Source of the DNA: Pseudaeromonas sp041441555
GTDB taxonomy: Bacteria > Pseudomonadota > Gammaproteobacteria > Enterobacterales > Aeromonadaceae
Length of the DNA: 64,000 nt
Assembly: GCA_041441555.1 (NCBI GenBank)
Contig: JASDSW010000082.1
Location: 62,001-126,000 of the forward strand
Reading direction: 5' to 3'
Of this stretch, positions 7,794 to 17,300 are shown one piece after another. The translations under genes and the position numbers were made by a program. The notes under the pieces are model-generated. The model had not been told where the DNA came from, did not search any database, and saw nothing but the letters and a program-made list of their open reading frames with translations. How positions within the stretch are numbered: position 1 is the stretch's first letter; each line of letters opens with the position of its first letter.

Positions 7794-8507
7794 TTACTTA
7801 CCGCGAGGCTTGCGCTTCGGCTTGGCAGGAGCCGGCTCTTGTTGAGCGGCTGCTGCGGCTGCGTTAACAGCTGCGATGCCACCCAGAACCTCGCCCTTGA
7901 AGATCCAAACCTTGACGCCGATGACGCCGTAGGTGGTATGTGCTTCAGAGGTAGCGTAGTCGATGTCTGCACGCAGAGTGTGCAGGGGGACGCGACCTTC
8001 ACGGTACCATTCGGTACGCGCGATTTCGGCGCCGCCCAGACGGCCGCTAACTTCTACCTTGATACCCTTGGCACCCAGACGCATGGCGTTTTGTACGGCG
8101 CGCTTCATGGCACGACGGAACATAACGCGACGCTCGAGTTGAGAGCTGATGCTGTCAGCAACCAGCTTGCCGTCGAGTTCAGGCTTCCGCACTTCGGAAA
8201 TGTTGATCTGTGCAGGTACGCCAGCGATCTTGGCGATGTACTTGCGCAGCTTTTCAACGTCTTCACCCTTCTTACCGATCACCACACCCGGACGAGCGGT
8301 GTGAATGGTCACACGGATGCTCTTAGCCGGACGCTCGATGACGATACGAGACACGGACGCAGCCTTCAGCTCCTTGGTCAGGTACTGACGGACTTGGAAG
8401 TCGCCGTGCAGGTTGTCTGCGAAGTCTTTAGTGCTCGCAAACCAAGTAGAGTTGAAAGGCTTGGTGATTCCTAAGCGAATACCATTAGGATGTACTTTCT
8501 GACCCAT
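7794..8507 (-). CDS. rpsC: 30S ribosomal protein S3
   Basis: S3 forms part of the mRNA entry tunnel and helicase. The 237-residue product has the KH domain (RPGVVIGKKGEDVEKLRKYI) and the C-terminal S3 domain. It is four residues longer than E. coli S3, with an alanine-, proline- and lysine-rich tail (PAPAKPKRKPRGK). Confidence 0.97.
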   Translation of the reverse strand: MGQKVHPNGIRLGITKPFNSTWFASTKDFADNLHGDFQVRQYLTKELKAASVSRIVIERPAKSIRVTIHTARPGVVIGKKGEDVEKLRKYIAKIAGVPAQINISEVRKPELDGKLVADSISSQLERRVMFRRAMKRAVQNAMRLGAKGIKVEVSGRLGGAEIARTEWYREGRVPLHTLRADIDYATSEAHTTYGVIGVKVWIFKGEVLGGIAAVNAAAAAAQQEPAPAKPKRKPRGK

Positions 8508-8525
8508 TGCTTATCTCCTAGCCTC

Positions 8526-8858
8526 TTAGCGGTCGGACACTACCACAGTGATGTGGGAGGTACGCTTCAGGATACGGTCCGCGCGGCCTTTGGCACGTGG
8601 ACGAATGCGCTTCATGGATGGACCTTCGTCAACCATGATGGTGGCAACCTTCAGCGTGTCGATGTCCGCACCTTCATTGTGCTCGGCATTTGCAATGGCA
8701 GATTCCAGTACCTTCTTGACCAGAACAGCCGCTTTACGCGGGCTGAAGGTCAGCAGGTTCAGAGCCTTGTCAACCGGCAGACCACGTACTTGATCAGCAA
8801 CCAAGCGAGCCTTTTGGGCAGAAGTACGGGCAAAACGGTGTTTAGCGATAGCTTCCAT
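8526..8858 (-). CDS. rplV: 50S ribosomal protein L22
   Basis: L22 lines the nascent peptide tunnel with a long beta hairpin. The chosen start gives MEAIAKHRFARTSAQK and 110 residues, as in E. coli. Two ATG codons stand in tandem (8856-8858 and 8859-8861). The AAGGGG element is better spaced (six bases) for the inner one. It lies between rpsS and rpsC. Confidence 0.96.
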   Translation of the reverse strand: MEAIAKHRFARTSAQKARLVADQVRGLPVDKALNLLTFSPRKAAVLVKKVLESAIANAEHNEGADIDTLKVATIMVDEGPSMKRIRPRAKGRADRILKRTSHITVVVSDR

Positions 8859-8868
8859 CATTTACCCC

Positions 8869-9147
8869 TTATTTCTTCTTGGCCTTCTTATCAGCGGCAT
8901 GACCGCGATAAGTACGAGTTGGCGCAAACTCACCCAGCTTGTGACCGATCATTTCATCGGAAACGTATACCGGTACGTGCTGACGACCATTATGGACAGC
9001 GATGGTCAAACCGATCATATTCGGGATGATCATTGAACGACGGGACCAAGTCTTGATTGGCTTCTTGTCCCCGCTTTCCACCGCTTTCTCTACCTTCTTC
9101 AGCAAGTGCAGGTCAATGAATGGACCCTTCTTGAGAGAACGTGGCAT
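8869..9147 (-). CDS. rpsS: 30S ribosomal protein S19
   Basis: S19 is a 30S head protein paired with S13. The 92-residue product starts MPRSLKKGPFIDLHLLKKVE and has the conserved TWSRRSMIIPNMIG. Length equals the E. coli protein. Confidence 0.97.
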   Translation of the reverse strand: MPRSLKKGPFIDLHLLKKVEKAVESGDKKPIKTWSRRSMIIPNMIGLTIAVHNGRQHVPVYVSDEMIGHKLGEFAPTRTYRGHAADKKAKKK

Positions 9148-9168
9148 GGTGATTCCTCTTTAAAAGAA

Positions 9169-9990
9169 TTACTTGTTACGACGACGTACGATGTACTTGT
9201 CGGTGCGCTTGTTCTTACGGGTCTTGTAACCCTTAGCCGGAGTGCCCCAAGGAGATACAGGTTGCATACCCTTGTTGCGGCCTTCACCACCACCGTGCGG
9301 GTGATCAACCGGGTTCATGGCCATACCACGAACGGTCGGACGAACACCGCGCCAGCGAGTGGCACCAGCCTTACCCAGTTGACGCAGCATGTGCTCGGAG
9401 TTACCGACTTCACCGATGGTGGCGCGGCACTCGGCCAGCACTTTGCGTACTTCACCGGAACGCAGACGCAGAGTCACATAGCTACCTTCACGGGCCAGGA
9501 TCTGAGCGAATGCGCCAGCAGAACGAGCGATCTGAGCACCCTTGCCCGGCTTCATTTCGATAGCGTGGACAGTGGTACCAACCGGGATGTTACGCATCGG
9601 CAGGGCGTTACCTACCTTGATGCCAGCATCGACGCCAGAGGCGATTGCATCACCGGCTTTCAGCCCCTTCGGGGCCAGGATGTAACGGCGTTCGCCATCT
9701 GCGTACAGCACCAGCGCGATGTGCGCGGAGCGGTTCGGATCGTACTCCAGACGCTCAACCTTGGCCGGGATCCCGTCCTTGTTACGCTTGAAGTCGACCA
9801 GACGGTAATGCTGCTTGTGACCACCACCGATGTGACGAGTGGTGATACGGCCGTTGTTGTTACGACCGCCAGTCTTACGCTTCTCTTCTACCAGAGCAGC
9901 GAACGGCTTACCCTTGTGCAGTTCCGGGGTGACAATCTTGACGACGTGACGGCGACCCGGAGAAGTAGGCTTACATTTTACAATTGCCAT
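9169..9990 (-). CDS. rplB: 50S ribosomal protein L2
   Basis: L2 is needed for subunit association and peptidyl transferase activity. The 273-residue product contains the conserved C-terminal block MNPVDHPHGGGEGRNKG with the functionally important histidine. Length equals the E. coli protein. It sits between rplW and rpsS. Confidence 0.98.
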   Translation of the reverse strand: MAIVKCKPTSPGRRHVVKIVTPELHKGKPFAALVEEKRKTGGRNNNGRITTRHIGGGHKQHYRLVDFKRNKDGIPAKVERLEYDPNRSAHIALVLYADGERRYILAPKGLKAGDAIASGVDAGIKVGNALPMRNIPVGTTVHAIEMKPGKGAQIARSAGAFAQILAREGSYVTLRLRSGEVRKVLAECRATIGEVGNSEHMLRQLGKAGATRWRGVRPTVRGMAMNPVDHPHGGGEGRNKGMQPVSPWGTPAKGYKTRKNKRTDKYIVRRRNK

Positions 9991-10005
9991 TTGTTAAGAC
10001 TCCTC

Positions 10006-10311
10006 TTACTCGGCAGCGCCGCCCATGAAGTCGATGTCCTGACCTGGAACCAGAGTCACATAGGCCTTCTTCCAATCGGAACGCTTGCCTACACGAGCAC
10101 CGGTACGCTTGGTCTTGCCCATCACATTCAGGGTGCGTACAGCTTCAACTTTAACTTCGAACAGTTTCTCAACTGCCGCCTTGATTTCCGCCTTGGTCGC
10201 GTCAGTGGCAACCTTGAACACGATGGTATTCAGCTTTTCAGCCACCATGGTGCTCTTCTCAGAGATGTGCGGAGCCTTCAGAACTTTCAGCAGACGCTCT
10301 TCACGGATCAT
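10006..10311 (-). CDS. rplW: 50S ribosomal protein L23
   Basis: L23 docks trigger factor and SRP at the tunnel exit. The 101-residue product starts MIREERLLKVLKAPHISEKS. Its start overlaps the rplD stop by four bases (ATGA), which indicates translational coupling. Confidence 0.97.
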   Translation of the reverse strand: MIREERLLKVLKAPHISEKSTMVAEKLNTIVFKVATDATKAEIKAAVEKLFEVKVEAVRTLNVMGKTKRTGARVGKRSDWKKAYVTLVPGQDIDFMGGAAE

Positions 10312-10913
10312 GCCAGCATCTCCTCGATTTGCTTCACTGCTTCAGCAGTCATCAATACCTTGTCGAAAGCGATCAGGCTAACCGGGTCGAGGCCAGTTAC
10401 ATCACGCACGTCAACCTTGTACAGGTTGCGAGCGGCCAGGAACAGGTTCTCATCCACTTCCGGAGTGACGATCAGCACGTCGTTCAGTTCCAGGCCTTTC
10501 AGCTTGGCAACCAGATCCTTGGTCTTCGGCGCATCGATTGCGAATTGCTCAACCACGATCAGACGTTCTTGACGTACCAGCTCGGACAGAATGCTCTGCA
10601 GAGCGGCGCGGTACATCTTCTTGTTTACCTTCTGGCTGTGGTCCTGCGGACGAGCGGCGAAAGTCACGCCACCTGAACGCCAGATCGGGGAGCGAATGCT
10701 ACCCGCACGAGCACGACCAGTACCCTTCTGACGCCATGGCTTCTTACCGCCACCAGAGACTTCAGAACGGCTCTTCTGAGCGCGAGTACCCTGACGCGCA
10801 CCATTGGCGTAGGCTACGACTACCTGATGGATCAGGGCTTCGTTGAACTCACGCCCGAAGGTAGTTTCGGAAACTTGAAGAGCGCCTTGGGCGTCTTTCA
10901 TTACCAATTCCAT
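10308..10913 (-). CDS. rplD: 50S ribosomal protein L4
   Basis: L4 reaches into the exit tunnel and in E. coli is also the autogenous repressor of the S10 operon, both by attenuation and by blocking translation. The 201-residue product has the extended loop GGGKKPWRQKGTGRARAG. Length equals the E. coli protein. The long leader upstream of rpsJ would be the target. Confidence 0.97.
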   Translation of the reverse strand: MELVMKDAQGALQVSETTFGREFNEALIHQVVVAYANGARQGTRAQKSRSEVSGGGKKPWRQKGTGRARAGSIRSPIWRSGGVTFAARPQDHSQKVNKKMYRAALQSILSELVRQERLIVVEQFAIDAPKTKDLVAKLKGLELNDVLIVTPEVDENLFLAARNLYKVDVRDVTGLDPVSLIAFDKVLMTAEAVKQIEEMLA

Positions 10914-10930
10914 TACTATCTCCTCAGACG

Positions 10931-11569
10931 TTACGCTTTAACGGCAGGTTTGACGATCAGATCGCCGTTGGTTGCGCCTGGAACTGCGCCTTTAACCAGC
11001 AGCAGATTGCGCTCAACGTCGACACGAACCACATCCAGGCACTGCACGGTAACGCGCTCGTTGCCCAGGTGACCAGCCATCTTCTTGCCCTTGAACACTT
11101 TACCCGGAGATTGGTTTTGACCAATTGAACCCGGCACACGGTGTGAACGAGAGTTACCGTGAGTCATGTCCTGGGTACGGAAGTTCCAGCGCTTAACAGT
11201 ACCGGCAAAGCCTTTACCCTTGGAGGTACCAGTAACGTCCACTTTCTTGACGTCAGCGAAAACGCCAACGTTCAGCTCAGCACCGACAGCAACGTCAGCC
11301 GCTTCGCTTTCATTCAGACGAAATTCCCACAAACCACGACCGGCATCGACGCCAGCCTTAGCAAAGTGACCAGCTTCGGCAGCAGTCAGGCGGTTAGCCT
11401 TCTTGGCACCGGTGGTAACTTGGATGGCAACGTAGCCGTCGCTTTCCAGAGACTTAACTTGAGTCACACGGTTTGCTTCAACTTCGATAACAGTCACAGG
11501 GATGGACGCGCCGTCTTCAGTGAAGACGCGAGTCATACCCAGCTTGCGACCTACAAGACCGATTGTCAT
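10931..11569 (-). CDS. rplC: 50S ribosomal protein L3
   Basis: L3 is an early 50S assembly protein near the peptidyl transferase centre. The start MTIGLVGRKLGMTRVF gives 212 residues and is preceded by a GAGG element. A TTG three codons upstream is open but unlikely. The family block DMTHGNSRSHRVPGSIGQNQ, which carries the methylated glutamine in E. coli, is present. Confidence 0.97.
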   Translation of the reverse strand: MTIGLVGRKLGMTRVFTEDGASIPVTVIEVEANRVTQVKSLESDGYVAIQVTTGAKKANRLTAAEAGHFAKAGVDAGRGLWEFRLNESEAADVAVGAELNVGVFADVKKVDVTGTSKGKGFAGTVKRWNFRTQDMTHGNSRSHRVPGSIGQNQSPGKVFKGKKMAGHLGNERVTVQCLDVVRVDVERNLLLVKGAVPGATNGDLIVKPAVKA

Positions 11570-11592
11570 TGTTATCAACCTCTATTCCGTAA

Positions 11593-11904
11593 TTAACCCA
11601 GGCTAATCTGTACGTCGACGCCAGCCGCCAGATCCAGACGCATCAGAGCGTCAACGGTCTTGTCGGTCGGTTCAACGATGTCTACCAGACGCTTGTGAGT
11701 GCGGATTTCATACTGATCACGTGCGTCTTTATTCACGTGTGGAGAAATCAGTACGGTGAAGCGCTCTTTGCGCGTCGGCAGCGGAATCGGGCCGCGTACC
11801 TGTGCGCCAGTGCGCTTAGCAGTTTCGACGATTTCCGCAGTAGACTGGTCGATCAAGCGGTGATCAAACGCCTTCAGGCGGATGCGAATTCTTTGGTTCT
11901 GCAT
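11593..11904 (-). CDS. rpsJ: 30S ribosomal protein S10 (NusE)
   Basis: S10 is a 30S head protein that also acts as NusE in transcription antitermination. The 103-residue product starts MQNQRIRIRLKAFDHRLIDQ and equals the E. coli length. It is the first gene of the S10 operon, preceded by a long structured leader and a promoter with a GC-rich discriminator. Confidence 0.98.
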   Translation of the reverse strand: MQNQRIRIRLKAFDHRLIDQSTAEIVETAKRTGAQVRGPIPLPTRKERFTVLISPHVNKDARDQYEIRTHKRLVDIVEPTDKTVDALMRLDLAAGVDVQISLG

Positions 11905-12073
11905 TTACCAGAGCTCCAAATGGATAAAAGAACATAAAACAAACCGCCCGAAGAACCCATATTGGCCCCGGAGGTTGTTTCATAACGTTTCTCCCCAAAT
12001 CGGGGAGACTGTGAGGTTCACCCGGCAAACCGGTTGAACCGAGCCTGTTGGCTCTGCTGTCAGATTGACAAGC
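11905..12073 (-). promoter_or_regulatory. S10 operon leader RNA
   Basis: About 170 transcribed bases precede rpsJ. On the minus strand they contain GGTTCAACCGG/CCGGGTGAACC (12013-12038, loop TTTG) and CTCCCC/GGGGAG (11992-12008). In gammaproteobacteria this leader binds L4 and mediates attenuation and translational repression of the operon. The location and hairpins are seen; L4 responsiveness is inferred from E. coli. Confidence 0.65.
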
Positions 12074-12079
12074 CCGCGT

Positions 12080-12107
12080 ATTATACGGATCAGCCGCCGA
12101 TGCGCAA
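12080..12107 (-). promoter_or_regulatory. S10 operon promoter
   Basis: On the minus strand TTGCGC (12102-12107) and a perfect TATAAT (12080-12085) are separated by 16 bases. ACGCGGGC follows, a GC-rich discriminator of the kind found at ppGpp-sensitive promoters. Transcription should begin near 12073. Confidence 0.75.
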
Positions 12108-12292
12108 GCACCATCAGCGTCTTTTTTGTTCAGCCTTTAGTGAGCGAGTAACCTCTCGTCCGGCACTCTGAATTCAGCACCATTTTGGATCCCTTTGCGT
12201 CTGGAGCTATTCTGAATCCAAGGTACCCATCAACATAGTTGGCACGCAAAACGCAGGCCACAGCCAGGTGAACGACCTCATCAGGAGGACTC

Positions 12293-13399
12293 ATGACTAT
12301 TTCTTTCGGCGGCAGATCCCTTCTTCGATCTTTACAACGCTGGTACTGGCTAGCGCTTTTCTTGTTGACCACTAGCGCGCTAGCGCTGGCGCCGGCTCAT
12401 GCAGCAGCCGAGACAATCGAGAAGTTCCGTATCGCCTGGACCACCTATCCCGGATGGATGCCCTGGTTCTACGCCGAGCAGCACGGCATTATCCAAAAGT
12501 GGGCCGCCAAATACCACATCGCGATCGAGTTGGTGCATCAAGAAAATTATCTCGACTCGGTGCGACGTTACACCGCCGGCGAATTTGATGGTTGCGCCAT
12601 GACGAATATGGATGCCTTGACGATACCGGCCACTGCCGGCCTTGATTCAACCGCACTGATCATCGGCGACTTTTCCAATGGCAACGATGGTATTGTGCTG
12701 AAGAACAGACAACAGATGAACGATCTGGTTGGCCAATCAGTCCACTTGGCCGTCGGCAGCGTCTCCCATCACCTATTGGCCCGAGCCCTCCAGACTCAGG
12801 GGTTCGACGAAACAGATGTCCACATCATCGATGTGCCGGACAACCAGATCGTTTCCACCTTCGCCAGCAAGACCGGCAACGCCGCTGTCACCTGGAATCC
12901 GCACCTGAGCCAACTACTGAATCAGCCGGGAAGCCACAAGGTGTTCGACTCCAGTTACATCCCGGGTGAAATCATCGATCTATTAGTGGTTCGCAGCGAT
13001 CGGCTGGCAGCCCACCCGGAGCTGGGACAGGCTCTCACCGGAGCCTGGTATGAGGTGATGGCCATCATGTCCGGTGCCGATCGGCAAGCACGGCAGGCCA
13101 GGACCGAGATGGGGCAGGCCGCGGGCAGCGACCTGGTGGGCTACGAGGCTCAGATGGTGGCGACCCGGATGTTCTATCGCCCCCTGGATGCGGCTAACTT
13201 TGCCGAGAGTCCCGAGCTGGCCAAAACCATGCGGCAGGTGGCGGAGTTTGTGGCCCGCCATCATCCTTCGAAGAGGCCAGCCACTCCTGGTCGACTGATT
13301 GGCATCGAGATCCCAGCCGGCTCCTATGGCGATCCGCAAAACGTCAAGCTGCGCTTCACCGGCCACTTCATGCGACAAGCGGCCACGACTAGCCCCTGA
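12293..13399 (+). CDS. Putative urea-type ABC transporter substrate-binding protein
   Basis: A 368-residue secreted protein with a signal peptide (hydrophobic core about residues 16-34, probable cleavage after AHAAA near 38). The mature part has the features of the nitrate/taurine/urea SBP-like families. These include YPGWMPWFYAEQHGIIQKW, TAGEFDGCAMTNMDALTIP, DSTALIIGDFSNGNDGIVLK and VTWNP. They match, as I recall it, the TIGR03427 group found near urea carboxylase genes. AGGAGG lies five bases before the ATG. No permease or ATPase gene is adjacent: the S10 operon lies on one side and lptG on the other. The ligand is therefore unproven, and it may work with components encoded elsewhere. Confidence 0.75.
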   Translation: MTISFGGRSLLRSLQRWYWLALFLLTTSALALAPAHAAAETIEKFRIAWTTYPGWMPWFYAEQHGIIQKWAAKYHIAIELVHQENYLDSVRRYTAGEFDGCAMTNMDALTIPATAGLDSTALIIGDFSNGNDGIVLKNRQQMNDLVGQSVHLAVGSVSHHLLARALQTQGFDETDVHIIDVPDNQIVSTFASKTGNAAVTWNPHLSQLLNQPGSHKVFDSSYIPGEIIDLLVVRSDRLAAHPELGQALTGAWYEVMAIMSGADRQARQARTEMGQAAGSDLVGYEAQMVATRMFYRPLDAANFAESPELAKTMRQVAEFVARHHPSKRPATPGRLIGIEIPAGSYGDPQNVKLRFTGHFMRQAATTSP

Positions 13400-13430
13400 G
13401 CCCGGCCCATCAGGCCCGACCAAGAGCCGA

Positions 13431-14501
13431 CTAGCGACGTCGTTTGAGGATATAAAACGCAACCCCCATGAACAGCAGGCTCGGGGTGGTCGCCCCAATG
13501 ATCGGCGGCACCTCATAAACCAGGCTCATGGGGCCAAACACCTGGTTGGCGACATAAAAGGAGAAGCCCAAGATCACCCCGGTGATGATGCGCAGCCCCA
13601 TAGGCACCGAGCGCAGCGGTCCGAAGACAGTGCTCGCCGCCAGCAGCATCATGGCGATCACCGCCAGCGGAGCCGTCATCTTGCGCCAAAGCTCCAATTC
13701 GTAGCGCTCCACCTTCTGGCCACTCTGCTGCATGTAACGGATGTAGTCATAGAGGCCCGCCGCCGAGAGTTCATCCGGCGAGATGGCCACCACATCCAGC
13801 TTGTCAGGCGTCAGGCGCATCTGCCAACGCTCCTGAGCCACGACTTCCGTGCCAATTTTTTGCGCATGACTGAAGGTGGTGCGATGTACCCCCTCCATCA
13901 CCCAGCTGCCATCCTGGTACCGACCTCTTTTGGCCTGCTCGGTAGTCAGCAGCTCGGGCTCGGCACCAAAGCGGTAGCGGGTCACCCCCTGTAGGGAACC
14001 ATCGCGCAGCACGCTGGCAATGTTGATGAAATCCTGTTTTTCGCGGATCCAGACCCCGGCGGTGGACACCGTCATCTGACCGCCGGAGACCGCCATGGTT
14101 TTCAAGTCATCGGCGCGCCGCTCGGTGATGGGTGCCAGATACTCGCCCACCAGCATGATCAACACCATCACCGGCAGCACCGTCTTGAGCACCGCCATGA
14201 CGATGTTGAAGCGCGAGCGCCCCACCGACTGCAACACCACCAGTTCAGAGCTGGAAGCCAGTTGGCCGAGCCCGATCACCCCGCCCAGCAGGGCGCCGAT
14301 GGGGAAAAACAGCACCAGCTCCTTGGGAATCGAGTAGAGCACGTACCAACCGGCGGCAATAGCATCGTAGGAGCCAGCCCCCACACTTTTCATCTGCTCG
14401 ACATATTTGATGAGCGCCGAGAGGCCAACCAGCATCAGGGTACAGAGCAGGATAGCCATCAGCACGCTGCGGCCAACATAACGATCGAGAATGCCAAACA
14501 T
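13431..14501 (-). CDS. lptG: LPS export ABC transporter permease LptG
   Basis: LptG is one of the two inner-membrane subunits of the LptB2FG complex that extracts lipopolysaccharide and passes it to LptC/LptA. The 356-residue product has three N-terminal membrane segments, a periplasmic beta-jellyroll-like middle and three C-terminal segments. MFGILDRYVGRSVLMAILLC matches the family N-terminus. Its ATG overlaps the lptF stop by one base (TGATG), so the pair is coupled. Confidence 0.95.
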   Translation of the reverse strand: MFGILDRYVGRSVLMAILLCTLMLVGLSALIKYVEQMKSVGAGSYDAIAAGWYVLYSIPKELVLFFPIGALLGGVIGLGQLASSSELVVLQSVGRSRFNIVMAVLKTVLPVMVLIMLVGEYLAPITERRADDLKTMAVSGGQMTVSTAGVWIREKQDFINIASVLRDGSLQGVTRYRFGAEPELLTTEQAKRGRYQDGSWVMEGVHRTTFSHAQKIGTEVVAQERWQMRLTPDKLDVVAISPDELSAAGLYDYIRYMQQSGQKVERYELELWRKMTAPLAVIAMMLLAASTVFGPLRSVPMGLRIITGVILGFSFYVANQVFGPMSLVYEVPPIIGATTPSLLFMGVAFYILKRRR

Positions 14502-15610
14502 CAGGCCTTGCCTCCCTTCATGCGCAAACGCAGCCGATTGCGCCAGCGGGTTTCCACCAGATTCAACGGCAGAGCAAACAGCAATAAGAACAATAAAGGC
14601 ACGCTGTACAAGCCAGGCAGCGCCGGCAAGCTACCCCGCTCCAACGCCGCCTTGCCGGCAGACAGCAGCAAGAAATAGCTCAGATAGAGCAAGATCGCCG
14701 GCAGCAGTTTGGCGTAGCGTCCCTGCCGGGGATTCACCACCGCCATCGGCACCACGATCAGGGTCAAGATTGGAATCGACAAGGGCAAGGCGACCCGCCA
14801 CTGCAACTCGGCCTCGGCCTTCGGGTGGTCGCTGACCAACAGATCCTGAAGTGGCATGGCCGATACCTTGCGATTGCCAACCGCCTCCTCGGCTCTGTCC
14901 TGTAGCCAGGTTCGATATTCGGTAAACTGCGAAATCTTGAACTCCCCCTTCGCCGTCGGCCCCTCATAGCGCTGGCCGTTGTTCAGGGTCAACCACTGCA
15001 ACCCCTTCTCATCCTGCTGGATGTTGCCCGAGTCTGAGACCACCACACTGGGTGCCTGCTTGGCATCCCCCTGCTGCAGGATGTAGATGCGGCTAAGCTC
15101 CTTGACTCCCTCGCCCTCGAGTTGATCGATATAGGCGACCACCTTGCCGTTATCCAAATTCATGAAGCGGCCACTGTCGAGGGCAAAAAGACCCGGATCC
15201 GCCTTCACCTTCTCCAGCAGTTGATATTGCTGCTCTTCAGCCCAGGGCGCGATCCACATCGCATTGAAACCGGAGAGCAGCATGGTCAGCAGTGCCAACG
15301 CCTGGGCAATATGCATGGTGCTGGCCGGTCCCAACCCCACCGCGCGCATCACCGTCATCTCGCTCTCGGCATACAGGCGGCCGTGGGCGAACAAGATGGC
15401 GATGAACAGACTCAGCGGCAGCATCAGCAAGGCCATGTAAGGAATGTTCAACGCCAGCATCTCGGAGACCAACTGGGTAGGAATGGCTCCTCGAGCCGCA
15501 CGCGACAGGATACGAATAAAGCTCTGGCTCAAGAAGATCATCAGCAAGATCCCGAATACCGCAATCTGGGTCTTGATGGTTTCTTTGAATATGTAACGGG
15601 ACAGGATCAC
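14501..15610 (-). CDS. lptF: LPS export ABC transporter permease LptF
   Basis: LptF pairs with LptG in the lipopolysaccharide extractor. A GTG start at 15608-15610 gives VILSRYIFKETIKTQ and 369 residues, close to E. coli LptF (366). It is preceded by AGAGG at five bases. The frame is open 24 codons further upstream, but those residues do not resemble the family. ESEMTVMRAVGLG, a conserved LptF cytoplasmic motif, is present. It is transcribed away from pepA, as in other gammaproteobacteria. Confidence 0.95.
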   Translation of the reverse strand: MILSRYIFKETIKTQIAVFGILLMIFLSQSFIRILSRAARGAIPTQLVSEMLALNIPYMALLMLPLSLFIAILFAHGRLYAESEMTVMRAVGLGPASTMHIAQALALLTMLLSGFNAMWIAPWAEEQQYQLLEKVKADPGLFALDSGRFMNLDNGKVVAYIDQLEGEGVKELSRIYILQQGDAKQAPSVVVSDSGNIQQDEKGLQWLTLNNGQRYEGPTAKGEFKISQFTEYRTWLQDRAEEAVGNRKVSAMPLQDLLVSDHPKAEAELQWRVALPLSIPILTLIVVPMAVVNPRQGRYAKLLPAILLYLSYFLLLSAGKAALERGSLPALPGLYSVPLLFLLLFALPLNLVETRWRNRLRLRMKGGKA

Positions 15611-15785
15611 GCTAGCCTCTGGGAAAACTTGTAATTTCGAGCGAATCGCTAAAAAATAGGCCTCAAAATTCCATTTTGGCATATTTTACCTGGTGAAAAC
15701 GGTCGTTTATTGGCCAACCAGCCAAGCAACCATGCCACATTATCGAATAAACCTTGCACTTTGTCTTTAGGACCAAGGAGTCTCC

Positions 15786-17288
15786 ATGGAGTTCAGCGTT
15801 AAAAGCGGCAGCCCCGAGAAGCAGCGCAGTGCTTGCATCGTCGTCGGCGTGTTTGAACCCCGTCGTCTCTCCAGTGTCGCCGAACAGCTGGATCGTATCA
15901 GTGATGGCTATCTTAGCGCCCTGTTGCGCCGCGGCGATCTGGAAGGCAAGGCCGGCCAGATGCTGTTGCTGCATCAGGTGCCCGGAGTGCTCTCCGAACG
16001 TGTCCTGTTGGTCGGCTGCGGCAAGGAGCGCGAACTGGACGAGCGCCAGTTCAAGCAGATCATGCAGAAGACCATCAGCACCCTGAACGAAACCGGCTCC
16101 ATGGAGGCGGTCTGCTTCCTCACCGAGCTGCACGTCAAGGGGCGCGATACCTACTGGAAGGTACGTCAGGCCATCGAGACCACGCAGGCGGGTCTCTACA
16201 ACTTTGACCAGTTCAAAACCAACAAGGCCGAGCTGCGCCGTCCACTGCGCAAGCTGGTGTTCAATGTGCCGACCCGTCGTGAACTGCCCACCGGCGAACG
16301 TGCCATCGCGCACGGTTTGGCGGTGGCCAAAGGGGTTCGCGTCTGCCGCGATGTGGGCAACATGCCGCCCAATATCTGTACTCCGGCCTATCTGGCTTCC
16401 CAGGCGCGCCGTCTGGCCGATGCCTGCCCGAACATCACCACCAAGGTCATCGGCGAACAGCAGATGGCCGAGCTGGGCATGAACTCCTACCTAGCGGTGG
16501 CACGAGGCTCCGAGAATGAAGCCATGATGTCGATCATGGAGTACAAGGGGCATCCGGATGCCAAGCCCATCGTCCTCATCGGCAAGGGGCTGACCTTCGA
16601 CTCCGGTGGTCTCTCCATCAAGCCTGCCGAAGCCATGGACGAGATGAAATACGACATGGGGGGGGCTGCCGCCGTGCTCGGCACCATGCATGCCCTGGCC
16701 GAACTCAAGCTGCCACTGAATGTGGTGGGGGTTCTGGCCGGCGCCGAGAACATGCCCGACGGCAAAGCCTATCGCCCCGGCGATATTCTCACCTCCATGT
16801 CCGGCCAGACCATCGAAGTGCTCAACACCGATGCCGAAGGGCGACTGGTGCTCTGTGATGCCCTCACCTACGCCGAGCGTTTCGATCCGGAATCGGTCAT
16901 CGATGTCGCGACCCTGACCGGCGCCTGTGTGATCGCCCTCGGCCATCACACCACAGGCTTGCTGGCCAACCACAATCCGCTGGCCCACGAGCTGCTCGCC
17001 GCCGCCGAACTCTCCGGCGACAAGACCTGGCGCCTGCCGCTGTGGGATGAGTACCAGGAGCAGCTGGAGAGCCCGTTTGCCGACATGACCAACGTCGGAG
17101 GACGCCCCGGTGGCGCCATCACCGCGGCCGCCTTCCTGTCGCGCTTTGCCAAGAAGTTCAACTGGGCGCATCTGGATATCGCCGGCACCGCCTGGAAATC
17201 CGGCAAGGAGAAGGGAGCCACCGGGCGCCCCGTGCCGCTGCTGACCCAGTTCCTGCTGAGCCGCGCCGGCGTAGACCTTGACGAGTAA
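15786..17288 (+). CDS. pepA: Leucyl aminopeptidase (cytosol aminopeptidase, M17)
   Basis: PepA removes N-terminal amino acids from peptides. In E. coli it is also a DNA-binding accessory factor for Xer recombination at ColE1 cer and a regulator of carAB. The 500-residue product has the N-terminal macro-like domain and the catalytic domain with the metal-binding GKGLTFDSGG and the M17 signature NTDAEGRL. AAGGAG precedes the ATG. It heads pepA-holC-valS, the same order as in E. coli, and diverges from lptF. Confidence 0.97.
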   Translation: MEFSVKSGSPEKQRSACIVVGVFEPRRLSSVAEQLDRISDGYLSALLRRGDLEGKAGQMLLLHQVPGVLSERVLLVGCGKERELDERQFKQIMQKTISTLNETGSMEAVCFLTELHVKGRDTYWKVRQAIETTQAGLYNFDQFKTNKAELRRPLRKLVFNVPTRRELPTGERAIAHGLAVAKGVRVCRDVGNMPPNICTPAYLASQARRLADACPNITTKVIGEQQMAELGMNSYLAVARGSENEAMMSIMEYKGHPDAKPIVLIGKGLTFDSGGLSIKPAEAMDEMKYDMGGAAAVLGTMHALAELKLPLNVVGVLAGAENMPDGKAYRPGDILTSMSGQTIEVLNTDAEGRLVLCDALTYAERFDPESVIDVATLTGACVIALGHHTTGLLANHNPLAHELLAAAELSGDKTWRLPLWDEYQEQLESPFADMTNVGGRPGGAITAAAFLSRFAKKFNWAHLDIAGTAWKSGKEKGATGRPVPLLTQFLLSRAGVDLDE

Positions 17289-17300
17289 GGAGCCGGGGGG

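Noticed and set aside
12130..12372. 80-codon open frame on the minus strand
   Set aside because: It overlaps the start and ribosome site of the ABC binding protein and resembles no family.
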